From Thalassoglobus polymorphus (GTDB lineage: Bacteria; Planctomycetota; Planctomycetia; Planctomycetales; Planctomycetaceae), in NCBI RefSeq assembly GCF_007744255.1, contig NZ_CP036267.1, positions 3,948,001 to 4,012,000 of the forward strand: DNA of 64,000 nt, read 5' to 3'. Position 1 is the first letter of the stretch. Every line of letters starts with the position of its first letter. This document shows, one piece after another, positions 8,745 through 17,485 of the stretch. The notes beneath the pieces are model-generated. The model was not told the origin of the DNA and searched no databases. It saw nothing but the letters and a program-made list of their open reading frames with translations. The position numbers and the translations under genes are program-made.

Positions 8745-9926
8745 ATGTCTGCCACGAAAACCGCGGCTCCCGCAACGGATACAAAACCACTTAAAGATGG
8801 CCCTGCCGAATGGAAGATCAAAGGAGTCGAACCGGAGATTAACAAGCTCTTCAAGCTTCAAATCAAACACGAAGCATCCGACTTGCATCTTCAGACAAAC
8901 AAACCTGCGATGCTTCGCGTGCGAGGTGCAATCCGCGAACTCAGCATGCCACCGCTCACAGAAGAACAGTTGTGGGCGATGTTCTATGAAGTCATGGACG
9001 ATCGCAACAAGCGAATTTTCGAAGAAGAGGGTGGAGCCGATTTCGCTCACATCGTCTCAGACGGTGGAAGTGACTGGCGGTTTCGTGTGAATCTGTTCAA
9101 GCAACTCGGCTTGCCCGGAATGGTCGCTCGTAAAGTGGAGCAAACGATTCCCCCGTTTGAAAAATTGTTCCTCCCGCCGGTCATGGAAGAACTTTGTAAG
9201 TACGATCAGGGAATGGTATTGCTCGCCGGGGTGACTGGGTCAGGTAAGTCAACAACGATTGCCTCGATGCTCGACTGGATCAACAAACAGTACCGCAAGC
9301 ACATCCTCACAATTGAAGATCCGATTGAATTCATCTACACCCCTGACAAATGCCTGATCAATCAACGTGAAATCGGGATGGACGTCAAGGACTTCAGCAT
9401 CGCCATGAAGCATGCTGTCCGTGAAGATCCGGATATCATTCTGGTGGGGGAATTGCGAGACATGGAAACCTTCGAAACCGCCATCCATGCCGCGGAAACC
9501 GGTCACTTGGTCTTCGGAACCATTCACGCCTCAAGTGCTCCGGGAACGATTCAACGTATTCTGGATTTGTTCCCACAATCCATGCATAGCGCCATTCGAG
9601 CGAGTATGGCGATGAACATGAAAGCGATTGTCGGTCAAAAACTGCTAAAGACAATTGTGGATCAACCATCACGGGTTCCGATTGTGGAAATCATGCGATT
9701 CAACCCCACAGTCAGAAAGCTGATCCTCGAAGCTTCAGACGAAAAGCTCTCGGCTGCCATTCGTCTTGGAAAAGACGAAGGAATGCAGTTGTTTAATGAT
9801 TCATTGTATTCGTTTGTCGATCGTGAGTTAGTCAGCCGTCAGGCTGCATTCGAGATTTCGCCGAACGTGGAAGAACTCAAGATGATGATCAAGGGAATCG
9901 ATGTGAAAGGTCCAGCGATTCTTTAG
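8745..9926 (+). CDS. PilT-like twitching motility ATPase
   Basis: PilT-family hexameric ATPases drive pilus retraction at the cytoplasmic face. The 393-residue protein has all the family boxes: Walker A GVTGSGKST (162-170), the Asp box TIEDPIEF (189-196), Walker B DPDIILVGELRD (229-240), and the His box TGHLVFGTIHA. The N-terminal half has the DLHL segment (SDLHLQTNKP, 45-54) of the N2D domain. Its approximately 25 extra N-terminal residues are Ala/Thr/Lys-rich and uncharacterised. ATG 8745 has GGAG nine bases upstream. It precedes a PilB/GspE-like gene in the same direction by 296 bp, so the two probably serve one pilus or secretion machine. I cannot tell PilT from PilU by eye. Confidence 0.92.
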   Translation: MSATKTAAPATDTKPLKDGPAEWKIKGVEPEINKLFKLQIKHEASDLHLQTNKPAMLRVRGAIRELSMPPLTEEQLWAMFYEVMDDRNKRIFEEEGGADFAHIVSDGGSDWRFRVNLFKQLGLPGMVARKVEQTIPPFEKLFLPPVMEELCKYDQGMVLLAGVTGSGKSTTIASMLDWINKQYRKHILTIEDPIEFIYTPDKCLINQREIGMDVKDFSIAMKHAVREDPDIILVGELRDMETFETAIHAAETGHLVFGTIHASSAPGTIQRILDLFPQSMHSAIRASMAMNMKAIVGQKLLKTIVDQPSRVPIVEIMRFNPTVRKLILEASDEKLSAAIRLGKDEGMQLFNDSLYSFVDRELVSRQAAFEISPNVEELKMMIKGIDVKGPAIL

Positions 9927-10117
9927 AGCGTCCTTCGAATTGGCGTCACACCTCGAATGTTCGTTTTGAAATCAAAACAGAGATTGAACCGTGGACTTGT
10001 GAAGAGCGTCTGAACGAACAGTTCCACCAATCAGGTCTGTTCGTTCAGTTCGACTCGCAGAAAAAGTTGTCGCGAATTGATTCGTACTTTCGAAACTGAT
10101 GCATGCCAAAGTAGAAC

Positions 10118-10136
10118 TTCACTGACTTTCAGTGAA
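10118..10136. other. Stem-loop upstream of the pilB-like gene
   Basis: Perfect 8-bp arms TTCACTGA/TCAGTGAA around CTT, 86 bp upstream of the pilB-like start and 190 bp after the pilT-like stop. No T-run follows, so it is more likely a leader hairpin or operator than a terminator. Confidence 0.4.
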
Positions 10137-10222
10137 CGAGAGCAGTCGCTGAAGTCTTATCAAGTATTTCAACGACTTTCACCACGAACAGATGAAATCA
10201 TGTCGGAGAAGGAATCGAAGCT

Positions 10223-12079
10223 GTGAATTCGTTGAAATCAATAATCATCACACTGGGGATGCTGTCCCTCCTGAGCTTCTCGCAAGCTGGGTTGGCTCAA
10301 CAACCAGCGTCAGCGCCACCTCCTAATCAGGGAGGAACACTCCCCGCTCAACAGCAATCGATAACATCGGTGGGAAAACACCCGAAGCCTCACGATGGTT
10401 TCGCTCGTGGAAATGTGGTCCCTTCTCGGCCGGACCACGGTCTCCAAACCAGAGTGGCACCTCAGGTTGGAATGTATCTTTCCGTCGTGAAGCTTGTCGT
10501 TTTGATTGCCGTTCTGGCGTTCTGGCTTCACTACATGAACTGGGTCCATGAAGATAGTCGCGGCCTTCAAGTCCGCCCTCCGTTCTGGAATAGCTTGATG
10601 CTCATGGGAGGTGTGGCTGCTTTTCCTGCAGTCCTTTGCGTCCCGGTTTTTGCTGCTGGTTTTTTTGTGATGCTGGCATCAATCGGATCTCCGCTTGGAT
10701 TTTATATCGTAGAGAGAAACAGCCGCGTTCCAGACTCACGCAAGGTGATGACGCGAGATCACTTGACCAAATGGTCCCGCCGCCAGTTGGCCAAGGTTGG
10801 CATCAACATTGGTGGACGAGAGAAGACTGACACAGCCTCCGGTCCGCCGATCAAGTTTATGGGAAAAACGAAATCGGGTCAGCGTGACGACAACCGCACT
10901 CGCCAAGTCGAATCGTCCCGAGGATACGTCGCTGCCAAGGAACTCGTTTACGATGCACTGCTGCGACGCGCAACCGACATCCACCTGGAACCCAAAGACG
11001 ACGAACTCTCTGTACGAATCCGAATCGACGGCGTCATGTACCCTGCCGAACCATTCGACAAAGCGATCGGCGATGCCATCGTCAACATCTTCAAAGTTTT
11101 GTGTGCAATTGATATCACCGAAAAACGACGTTCACAAGATGGCTCGTTTGGTGCAATTGTGGAAGGTCGAGAAATCGATTTTCGTGTTGCTTCACAAGGA
11201 ACGCGACACGGCGAAAAGTTGAGCATGCGTATCCTTGACCAGACCAATTCCGTCGGAACGATCGAGGGGCTGGGAATGAGGAAACAACTGCAACGCGAGC
11301 TTGAAAGCACAATCGTTCAGCCACACGGATTGATGCTCGTTTGCGGCCCGACTGGTGCGGGAAAATCAACAACGCTGTATGCCTGCATCAACGGAATCGA
11401 CAGCTACGAAAAAAACATCATCACCGTCGAGGATCCCGTTGAATACAAGATGGACAACGTCACTCAAATTGAAGTGAACACAAAGTCTGGAAACACATTC
11501 GGCCAGTCTCTGCGCAGCATTCTCCGACAAGATCCCGACGTCATCATGATCGGGGAAATCCGCGATGAAGAGACCGCCAAAATTGCCTGCCAGGCCGCGA
11601 ACACCGGGCACATGGTCTTTTCAACTGTCCACGCAAACGACACCATCACCGCTTTATATCGCTTGCTCGATCTGGGCGTTGAGCCGTTTATGATTTCGAC
11701 ATCAATCTCTGCAATTCTTGCTCAACGCCTGGCCCGTCGCCTCTGTACAAAATGTCGTGAAGCCTATAAACCCAAGGCAGAACTTCTTAAGGCGGTTGGC
11801 TTACCCCCAGAAAAAATCAAAGAGTTCTATCGTCCTCCCACGAAACCGACCTCAATCTGTACGAAGTGCAATGGACTCGGTTATCTGGGGCGTGTGGGCG
11901 TATTTGAGATGCTGATCATCACACCACGAATTCGAGACATGATTCGCGATGCTGCGAATATGTCTGCCATTCGAAACGAAGCCCGCAAAAACGGGATGCT
12001 TTACATGCAGGAAGAAGGCCTTCGGCTTGTTGTCCGGGGACTCACCTCCGTTGACGAAATTAGCCGCGTCGTCAAGTAG
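10223..12079 (+). CDS. PilB/GspE-type assembly ATPase with N-terminal membrane region
   Basis: The C-terminal 380 residues form a type II secretion/type IV pilus extension ATPase. Visible are SDIHLEP-like TDIHLEP (251-257), Walker A CGPTGAGKST (374-383), Asp box TVEDPVEY, Walker B PDVIMIGEIRDEE, His box TGHMVFSTVHAND and a zinc tetracysteine (C508xxC511 and C546xxC549). Unlike ordinary GspE/PilB, which are soluble, it begins with a signal-peptide-like segment (1-26, ending GLAQQ), a Pro/Gln-rich linker, and two or three hydrophobic spans (about 88-104 and 124-165). The usual N1 domain is not seen. The start is GTG at 10223, with GGAG 15 nt upstream. If the topology is right, the ATPase is membrane-tethered rather than recruited by GspL/PilM. 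The PilT-like gene lies upstream. Confidence 0.88.
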   Translation: MNSLKSIIITLGMLSLLSFSQAGLAQQPASAPPPNQGGTLPAQQQSITSVGKHPKPHDGFARGNVVPSRPDHGLQTRVAPQVGMYLSVVKLVVLIAVLAFWLHYMNWVHEDSRGLQVRPPFWNSLMLMGGVAAFPAVLCVPVFAAGFFVMLASIGSPLGFYIVERNSRVPDSRKVMTRDHLTKWSRRQLAKVGINIGGREKTDTASGPPIKFMGKTKSGQRDDNRTRQVESSRGYVAAKELVYDALLRRATDIHLEPKDDELSVRIRIDGVMYPAEPFDKAIGDAIVNIFKVLCAIDITEKRRSQDGSFGAIVEGREIDFRVASQGTRHGEKLSMRILDQTNSVGTIEGLGMRKQLQRELESTIVQPHGLMLVCGPTGAGKSTTLYACINGIDSYEKNIITVEDPVEYKMDNVTQIEVNTKSGNTFGQSLRSILRQDPDVIMIGEIRDEETAKIACQAANTGHMVFSTVHANDTITALYRLLDLGVEPFMISTSISAILAQRLARRLCTKCREAYKPKAELLKAVGLPPEKIKEFYRPPTKPTSICTKCNGLGYLGRVGVFEMLIITPRIRDMIRDAANMSAIRNEARKNGMLYMQEEGLRLVVRGLTSVDEISRVVK

Positions 12080-12435
12080 AAGCTTCGAAAAGCAATCCGC
12101 AGCGAGGAGCCCGCAACCACTTGAGTCCGAGCCAAGAAAAGATTGGCTGATCGTGAGCATTTTGGGGAATGATGGACGCGTTCTATTACGTAGCGAGCAG
12201 TCCATGATGTCACGAAAGTGACATTCACGGGCACCATCAGCTACGAAAGTGCAATTCTCCCGGTGTTCATGTGATCTCCAGATTCATCATGACTCAGCTG
12301 AATTACCTTACAAGCCAGGCACTTTTTTACATCGAGATTTTGGTTACGGAGTTGTCGAATCCACACCCACAAAACTAGACTCCCCCCGAGGATTTAGCAA
12401 AGTTTTGTGTTCCACCTTCTTGCATTGGATTCGCG
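12080..12435. other. Intergenic stretch with a GAAA-loop hairpin
   Basis: These 356 bp follow the pilB-like gene and precede the small L7/L12-C-like gene. No terminator with a T-run and no gene are visible. The notable feature is the hairpin at 12207-12224. Confidence 0.5.
12207..12224 (+). other. GAAA-tetraloop hairpin
   Basis: Perfect 7-bp arms ATGTCAC/GTGACAT close a GAAA tetraloop, 212 bp upstream of the gene at 12436. Related hairpins with the same loop lie upstream of the genes at 14481, 23474 and 42445. Confidence 0.5.
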
Positions 12436-12759
12436 ATGCCGCTCTTTGAAATTGAAACAGATGCACACATCATGGTCGGCTGGGCGGCCAATGACGAGGA
12501 AGCAATCCAACTCGCTCAAGAGCACTACCCTGATGAAGCGGTGAGGCGAGTCCTTCAACGTCCACGAGATGTTTGGGTCATTTCAAAACGTCTCCTCGGA
12601 ATTGAATCCTCAGTCACTCCTTGTGAAGTCGCTCGCGACTGCCTCTCCAAAGCTTCGGGAGATAAGGTTCATGCTATCCGGTTGTATCGCCAGGAAACCG
12701 GAGTCGACTTACACGAAGCTCAACTCGCGATCGAAAGCAACATGTCTCTCGGTTGGTAA
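12436..12759 (+). CDS. Small protein with ribosomal L7/L12 C-terminal-like segment
   Basis: The 107-residue protein is cytoplasmic, with no signal peptide or membrane segment. Residues 75-101 (GDKVHAIRLYRQETGVDLHEAQ) closely follow the helix-turn-helix pattern of the ribosomal protein L7/L12 C-terminal domain, where (N/D)K(I/V)xAIKxYRExTGxxLKEAK is conserved and binds translation factors. The first 50 residues have an alpha/beta pattern without a recognised family. Similar small proteins with this motif occur widely outside the ribosome. The ATG at 12436 is preferred as the first in frame; the ribosome binding site is weak. It lies in the pilus-like block, 70 bp before menC, but a functional link is not evident. 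Function unknown. Confidence 0.65.
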   Translation: MPLFEIETDAHIMVGWAANDEEAIQLAQEHYPDEAVRRVLQRPRDVWVISKRLLGIESSVTPCEVARDCLSKASGDKVHAIRLYRQETGVDLHEAQLAIESNMSLGW

Positions 12760-12828
12760 CAGGCCAGAAAGCAGCATTCAAAAACACGCCTCGGCAAATG
12801 TCCCTGCGTCGATAATAAGGAGGTCGAT

Positions 12829-13938
12829 GTGATTATTGACCGCATCGAGATCTTTCATGTCGCCCTCCCACTGATCACGCCCTGGCGGACAGCGTATGGA
12901 GAAGACTCGGTTGTGGAGTCGGTCCTGTGCCGGATGACTTCTGGTTCAACCGAGGCATGGGGGGAAAGTTGTCCGCTGGCTGCTCCCTGTTACAGCCCGG
13001 AATGGGCTGGTGGAATTTTCGAGACAGCGAAACGCTGGCTGGCTCCCAGAGTCCTCGGGCAAGAGTTCAATTCTGGCGAAGAGATTCAACAAGCACTCTC
13101 GATTTACAAAGGCAACTCTTTCGCCAAAGCGTTGATTGATAACACATGGTGGACGCTGCACGCGAAACTCTCTGAACAACCCTTACACCAATTGTTTAGT
13201 GCCAATAGAAATTGCATCCCTGTCGGAGCCGACTTCGGAGTGCAGGACTCGATTGAAGAACTGCTCGATCTGATCCATCAAGCGGTCGCTGAAGGATTTC
13301 CGCGAATCAAGTTGAAGTTCCGCCCCGGCTGGGATCTCCCGATGCTTCGATCGGTTCGCGATGAATTCCCGGAGACAGTCTTTCACATCGATTGCAATAG
13401 CGGGTATACGCTCGCAGACCTCAGCTTGTTTGAGGAGATCGATTCACTCGGCCTGGCAATGATCGAACAGCCACTCAGCTTTGATGATCTGCATGACCAC
13501 GCCAAACTTCAGTCAAGGTTGAGGACTCCAATTTGCCTGGACGAAAGTATTTCATCGCCTGAGCGAGCGAGAAAAGCGATCGAATTGAAGGCCTGTCAGT
13601 ACATCAACATCAAACCGGGGCGCGTCGGCGGAATCACCAATGCGATCAAAATTCACAACGACTGTGAAGATGCCGGCATTCCCTGCTGGGTCGGTGGAAT
13701 GCTGGAGAGTTCCGTAGGGGGGGCAATTTGTATCTCTCTGGGAATGCTTGAAAACTTCTCTTATCCCGCTGATATTTTCCCCAGTTCAAACTATTACAAA
13801 ACGGATCTAGGATCGGTTCCCATCACGATTGAGAAAGACCATCACGGAATTCCAAGCGTCCGCGCTATGCACCCTCTCCCGACTCCACACCCTGAACGTT
13901 TGAGTCAATGCACCGTCCAATCAGCTGTTATCCGTTGA
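12829..13938 (+). CDS. menC: o-Succinylbenzoate synthase / enolase-superfamily enzyme
   Basis: MenC dehydrates SHCHC to o-succinylbenzoate in menaquinone synthesis, in the cytoplasm. The 369-residue enolase-superfamily protein has a capping domain (1-125) and a barrel with the acid/base pair and metal ligands in order: KLKF (Lys161/Lys163), HIDCN (Asp188), IEQP (Glu213), CLDES (Asp238), and NIKPGRVGG (Lys262). The GxxGGMLESSxG segment near 285-296 is typical of the OSBS/N-succinylamino acid racemase branch, so racemase activity is an alternative. The start is GTG at 12829, 5 nt after a strong AAGGAGG; an overlapping ATG two bases earlier is out of frame. No other men genes are adjacent; it interrupts the pilus/secretion-like genes. 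Confidence 0.85.
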   Translation: MIIDRIEIFHVALPLITPWRTAYGEDSVVESVLCRMTSGSTEAWGESCPLAAPCYSPEWAGGIFETAKRWLAPRVLGQEFNSGEEIQQALSIYKGNSFAKALIDNTWWTLHAKLSEQPLHQLFSANRNCIPVGADFGVQDSIEELLDLIHQAVAEGFPRIKLKFRPGWDLPMLRSVRDEFPETVFHIDCNSGYTLADLSLFEEIDSLGLAMIEQPLSFDDLHDHAKLQSRLRTPICLDESISSPERARKAIELKACQYINIKPGRVGGITNAIKIHNDCEDAGIPCWVGGMLESSVGGAICISLGMLENFSYPADIFPSSNYYKTDLGSVPITIEKDHHGIPSVRAMHPLPTPHPERLSQCTVQSAVIR

Positions 13939-13939
13939 C

Positions 13940-14110
13940 CACTTGTGCGGTCATGACGGTATGGGGAGTCGTACCGGTCGTGGAGTTCGTGAATAACACA
14001 AATTTTCAGGAATTCTTCTATCGATAGGGCGTCTTTCCATCGTACCATAGATAGACCGCTTCGCTGAGATGACGGTTTAGGGCCGAAATAACGGCCTGGG
14101 AGTCTCCTAC
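13940..14110 (-). pseudogene. Possible decayed transposase C-terminal fragment
   Basis: The minus strand downstream of menC can be read as LPGRYFGPKPS followed by KDALSIEEFLKICVIHELHD and RYDSPYRHDR. The pattern (acidic-A-L-T/S-hydrophobic-E-E-F, then a helix ending in N/H-D-R-Y-x-S-x-Y-x-x-D) resembles the region after the catalytic core of Mu/TnsB-type transposases. No DDE core, start codon or ribosome binding site supports an intact gene, and one repeat element lies just upstream. This is a weak call from pattern memory. Confidence 0.25.
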
Positions 14111-14163
14111 AGCATTTTTCAAATCGGTGTTCGGTTAGTGCCTCGTGACGAACATCGATTTCA

Positions 14164-14246
14164 TTAGAACTGATCCGAATACCTGATATCGCTCGCTCAA
14201 ACGTTGAGAAAGGCGGTAATTTCAGGAGTTGTCGGACTGGTTCGAG
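14164..14246 (-). repeat. Dispersed inverted-repeat element, copy 2
   Basis: This copy is more diverged than those at 3595 and 23086 but keeps the TAGAAC end, the GATCC and GGACTGGTTC end blocks and the intact core CTCAAACGTTGAG. It lies 235 bp upstream of the secretin-like gene, in the same orientation as copy 1. Confidence 0.65.
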
Positions 14247-14327
14247 AGAAACGCGTTCTTCATGGGCACACAGCCAATCAGCACACAGGCAATCACCTGA
14301 CAAGACGCTCAATTCGCGGACACAAGA

Positions 14328-14341
14328 AACACGAAAGTGTT
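14328..14341 (+). other. GAAA-tetraloop hairpin
   Basis: Arms AACAC/GTGTT (5 bp) close a GAAA loop, 140 bp upstream of the secretin-like start. The 15-nt stretch CACGAAAGTGTTCTA recurs exactly in the leader of the YTV gene near 23287. Confidence 0.5.
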
Positions 14342-14480
14342 CTAAAACCCGCAAGTAACACGAGTGAAATCGAACTGGAACACTGGAGTTCCGGAGCTCT
14401 CTTTCAGGTTTTGTTAGAGCAAAAAAATGCTTCAGAGGCCAAAACATCCGGGATTTCAAGTCTTGTACGGGAAGAGAACA

Positions 14481-17432
14481 GTGAAAATCAAGGTTTTGCT
14501 TTTGGTCATTGGCGTTTGCTTGATTGCTGCTGAGTCACTACCTGCTCAAGGGGTCGTTGTCGAGCAGAGTTCTCGATCAGCCCGCCCTGCGCCGTCATCG
14601 CAGCCAGCAGGGAAGCCGACTTCCGGGCCACCTTCTACTGGGAAAGATGGCAAACCAGCGGAGAAGGCTGACGAGAAAGACAAAAAAGAAAGTAGCGATC
14701 AAAAAGCGTCGCCCAAAACCATCACTCGTAGCGACTACAAACCTGACCCGCTCGAACAGCCCCTTCCCATCGACTTAGACTCAGAAGGGACGGTGAAGTT
14801 TAACTTCCATGGAACTCCGTGGCCCGTCGTTCTGGATTGGCTGGCCCGCTACTCACACCTCAACCTCGATTGGCAGGAACTCCCCGGCGATTACGTCAAT
14901 CTACGAACTCAACGGACTTACTCCGCCGCAGAAGCACGCGACATGATCAATCGGCATCTGCTGGCTCGCGGATATACTCTTTTAGTCCACGACGAACTTC
15001 TCTCGGTTGCCAAAATCTCAACTCTCAATCCGGGGCTCGTTCCTCGAGTCCAGGCAGAAGACCTCAACCAGTGTCTGCCACACGAATTTGTGAAAGTCTC
15101 TCTGCCACTTGATTGGATTCTGGCGGATGAGGCTGTTGAGCAACTGAAGCCAATGCTCAGCCCCAATGGGAAGTTACATGCAATCACATCGGTCAATCGA
15201 CTAGAGGCAGTCGACGTGGCGGCAAACCTGCAAGAGGTTTACAACCTGCTCACAACAGAGCAAAGGAAATCCAATTCCGATGGAGGACTTGTTCGTGAGT
15301 TCAAGCTGAAACATGTTCGTGCGGTCGACGTGATTGGATCGTTGTATGGGATTCTCGGTTTGCGACAACCGGAGTCACTCTCCGGTGACTCCAATGATAT
15401 TTCCGGAAGTTCAAGCAGACAAATCATGCAGCAACTGCAACGGATGCAGCAACAACAGCAACAGCGAGGAAACTCTTCAGGCGCCAAAGGAAAAGAAGAA
15501 ACAGAGCCAAAGCTGGTTCTCAACGAACGCGAAAACAGCATTCTGGCACACGCCTCCCCAGACAAAATGGAGATCATTGCCCAAACGATTAAGGCGATGG
15601 ATGTCGCTTCTGATCCGACGAAACATATCCTCCAAAATCTGGACGGAATGAAAGTCTATCGTCTGTCGACTTTAAAGCCGGACCCACTCGTCAAGATCCT
15701 TTCAGAAATTGGCGACCTCTCCCCAACATCCAAGATTCAAGTCGATTCGGAAAACAATGCCATCATTGTGCATGGATCGCTCGCTGACCATGTCACGATT
15801 CAATCATTAGTTGACCGACTCGATGGAAGCAGCCGTCAGTTTCATGTGGTGACATTAAGACGATTACGTGCCCGCGATGTCGCTGGAACCATTCAGTACA
15901 TGCTGGGTGAAGAAGAGGAGGAAGAAGATAATTCGCGATCCCGGTACTATGGGTACTACGGAAGTTACCGCGGGAATCAGTCAGAGACCACGAAAGACAA
16001 ACGTCCATTTCGAGTCGATGCAGATGTCGAGAACAATCGCCTCCTCGTGTGGGCGAATGAATCGGAACGAGGAGAAATCGACAACCTGCTCATCAAAATG
16101 GGAGAGTTCCCAGCAGGTAAATCCAACCCCGCGAGATCGCGAACAGTCGATCTTTACTCCGATGAAAATGCAGAACGACTTTTGGAAGAAGTCGAACGAG
16201 TCTGGCAGCGGAACAAACAGAACCAGCTCAACATCGAAACTTCCAAAGAAAATTCTGAAAAGCCAGCTGCCCAAAAGCCAATCGAGCAGAAGCAGAATGA
16301 AGTTCACTTGAATTCAAAAACCGCAATTCACTTAGCATCTGAGCTGAAAACAGCTGAGCTCGCCCAAACTCAGCCAACCCAAACTGAACATACCCAAACT
16401 CTTCCTGAGCAATCAGACCTTGCTCAGCGACCCCAATTTGACCAGCATCCACTCGCAGAATCAGAAGTCACGCCCGCTCCGATCACCATCCGGCAGCTCC
16501 CCGATGGGCGACTTCAAATCCGATCTGAGGATACCGAAGCGCTCGATGAGTTGGAGTATCTCATTGCCGAACTCGCTCCAAAATCTCCTGACTACAAAAT
16601 TTATCAAATCAAATACGCCTGGCCGTTTGGGGTCGAGTTGCTCCTCGACGACTTCTTTACATCGGAAGAAGATGAAGAAGAGATTCTCGACTGGTTCGGA
16701 AATACGCGGACGTTCAATAAACAATCGCCGGATCGTCTCTCGACACAAAGAAAGTTAAAAATCATTTCAGACGACGATTCTCGCACGCTGCTCGTTCAAG
16801 GTGCGACCGCTCAACAACTGGCGATTATTGAAGAGCTCCTTGAAATTTACGATCGACCGGAATCGAGTGACCCCCAATCGATCCGCGTCACCAAAATCTT
16901 CCATATCGAATTCTCGCAAGCTGCTGTCATTTCAGAAACCGTGAAGGCTGTCTATCGAGACTTGTTGAGCGCCAATGACCCTGCTCTGCAAACCAAAGGG
17001 AAAGATGGCCAGAATCAACAACAGCCATCCTCACAAGGAATTACGTTTGCCCCGTTTCGGAACAATGAAGAGAAGAAAGAAGCAGACCAACCACAAGAGC
17101 CGATCAAGTTCAAAGGGCTGCTTTCGATTGGTGTCGACGAAGTTTCCAACACGCTTGTCGTCTCCGCAGCCAGCGGACTTATCGAGGGAATTACTGAATT
17201 GATCGAAACTCTTGATGTTGCCGCCAAACCTGACAATTCTGTCAAAGTTCTTTCAGTGAACCCCGGAATCAGCCCATCCTTTCTTCGAGACCGGCTGCAC
17301 CAGTCCTTCGGAATTGGTGGAAAGTTAAGCGTTTCAACGACAGGAGCAAATCGAAAAGGCAAGAACAACAACGCGAACCCAGCGAGTCCTCAACCTGGCC
17401 AAAACAACAACGCTCAGCCCTCAAGTGAGTGA
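14481..17432 (+). CDS. Secretin-like protein of repeated NolW modules, no channel domain seen
   Basis: The frame is open from ATG 14427, but GTG 14481 is preferred because a signal peptide (VKIKVLLLVIGVCLIAAES, cleavage near LPAQG) begins there and GGGAAGAG lies just upstream. The mature protein of about 960 residues carries several short domains of the secretin N-terminal (NolW/Secretin_N) type. Each has a (F/Y)xLKxxxAxxV strand-helix start and an ending such as VDSENNAIIVHG, VENNRLLVWANE, DDDSRTLLVQGA or VDEVSNTLVVSA followed by an (I/L)xxLD helix. I see no C-terminal secretin channel domain; the tail is a Gln/Asn/Pro-rich linker. Gln-rich and acidic loops separate the modules. It may be a periplasmic scaffold for the pilus/secretion-like ATPases encoded upstream. 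Its partner channel is not in the window. Confidence 0.75.
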   Translation: MKIKVLLLVIGVCLIAAESLPAQGVVVEQSSRSARPAPSSQPAGKPTSGPPSTGKDGKPAEKADEKDKKESSDQKASPKTITRSDYKPDPLEQPLPIDLDSEGTVKFNFHGTPWPVVLDWLARYSHLNLDWQELPGDYVNLRTQRTYSAAEARDMINRHLLARGYTLLVHDELLSVAKISTLNPGLVPRVQAEDLNQCLPHEFVKVSLPLDWILADEAVEQLKPMLSPNGKLHAITSVNRLEAVDVAANLQEVYNLLTTEQRKSNSDGGLVREFKLKHVRAVDVIGSLYGILGLRQPESLSGDSNDISGSSSRQIMQQLQRMQQQQQQRGNSSGAKGKEETEPKLVLNERENSILAHASPDKMEIIAQTIKAMDVASDPTKHILQNLDGMKVYRLSTLKPDPLVKILSEIGDLSPTSKIQVDSENNAIIVHGSLADHVTIQSLVDRLDGSSRQFHVVTLRRLRARDVAGTIQYMLGEEEEEEDNSRSRYYGYYGSYRGNQSETTKDKRPFRVDADVENNRLLVWANESERGEIDNLLIKMGEFPAGKSNPARSRTVDLYSDENAERLLEEVERVWQRNKQNQLNIETSKENSEKPAAQKPIEQKQNEVHLNSKTAIHLASELKTAELAQTQPTQTEHTQTLPEQSDLAQRPQFDQHPLAESEVTPAPITIRQLPDGRLQIRSEDTEALDELEYLIAELAPKSPDYKIYQIKYAWPFGVELLLDDFFTSEEDEEEILDWFGNTRTFNKQSPDRLSTQRKLKIISDDDSRTLLVQGATAQQLAIIEELLEIYDRPESSDPQSIRVTKIFHIEFSQAAVISETVKAVYRDLLSANDPALQTKGKDGQNQQQPSSQGITFAPFRNNEEKKEADQPQEPIKFKGLLSIGVDEVSNTLVVSAASGLIEGITELIETLDVAAKPDNSVKVLSVNPGISPSFLRDRLHQSFGIGGKLSVSTTGANRKGKNNNANPASPQPGQNNNAQPSSE

Positions 17433-17485
17433 CTGATCGCTTCATCAAACCGAAATTGAAGCTCTCCCGCCCGCTTCAGCCTGTC

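Larger units (their letters stand above)
13939..14480. other. Intergenic stretch with repeat and hairpin
   Basis: These 542 bp between menC and the secretin-like gene hold the possible transposase remnant (13940-14110), one copy of the dispersed inverted-repeat element (14164-14246) and a GAAA-loop hairpin (14328-14341). GGCCG/CGGCC arms at about 14082-14097 form a further small stem-loop. No intact gene is supported. Confidence 0.55.

Noticed and set aside
10111-10160. Fifth copy of the dispersed inverted-repeat element upstream of the pilB-like gene
   Set aside because: Only TAGAAC and a GAGAGCAG stretch are shared; the core dyad and right end are missing.
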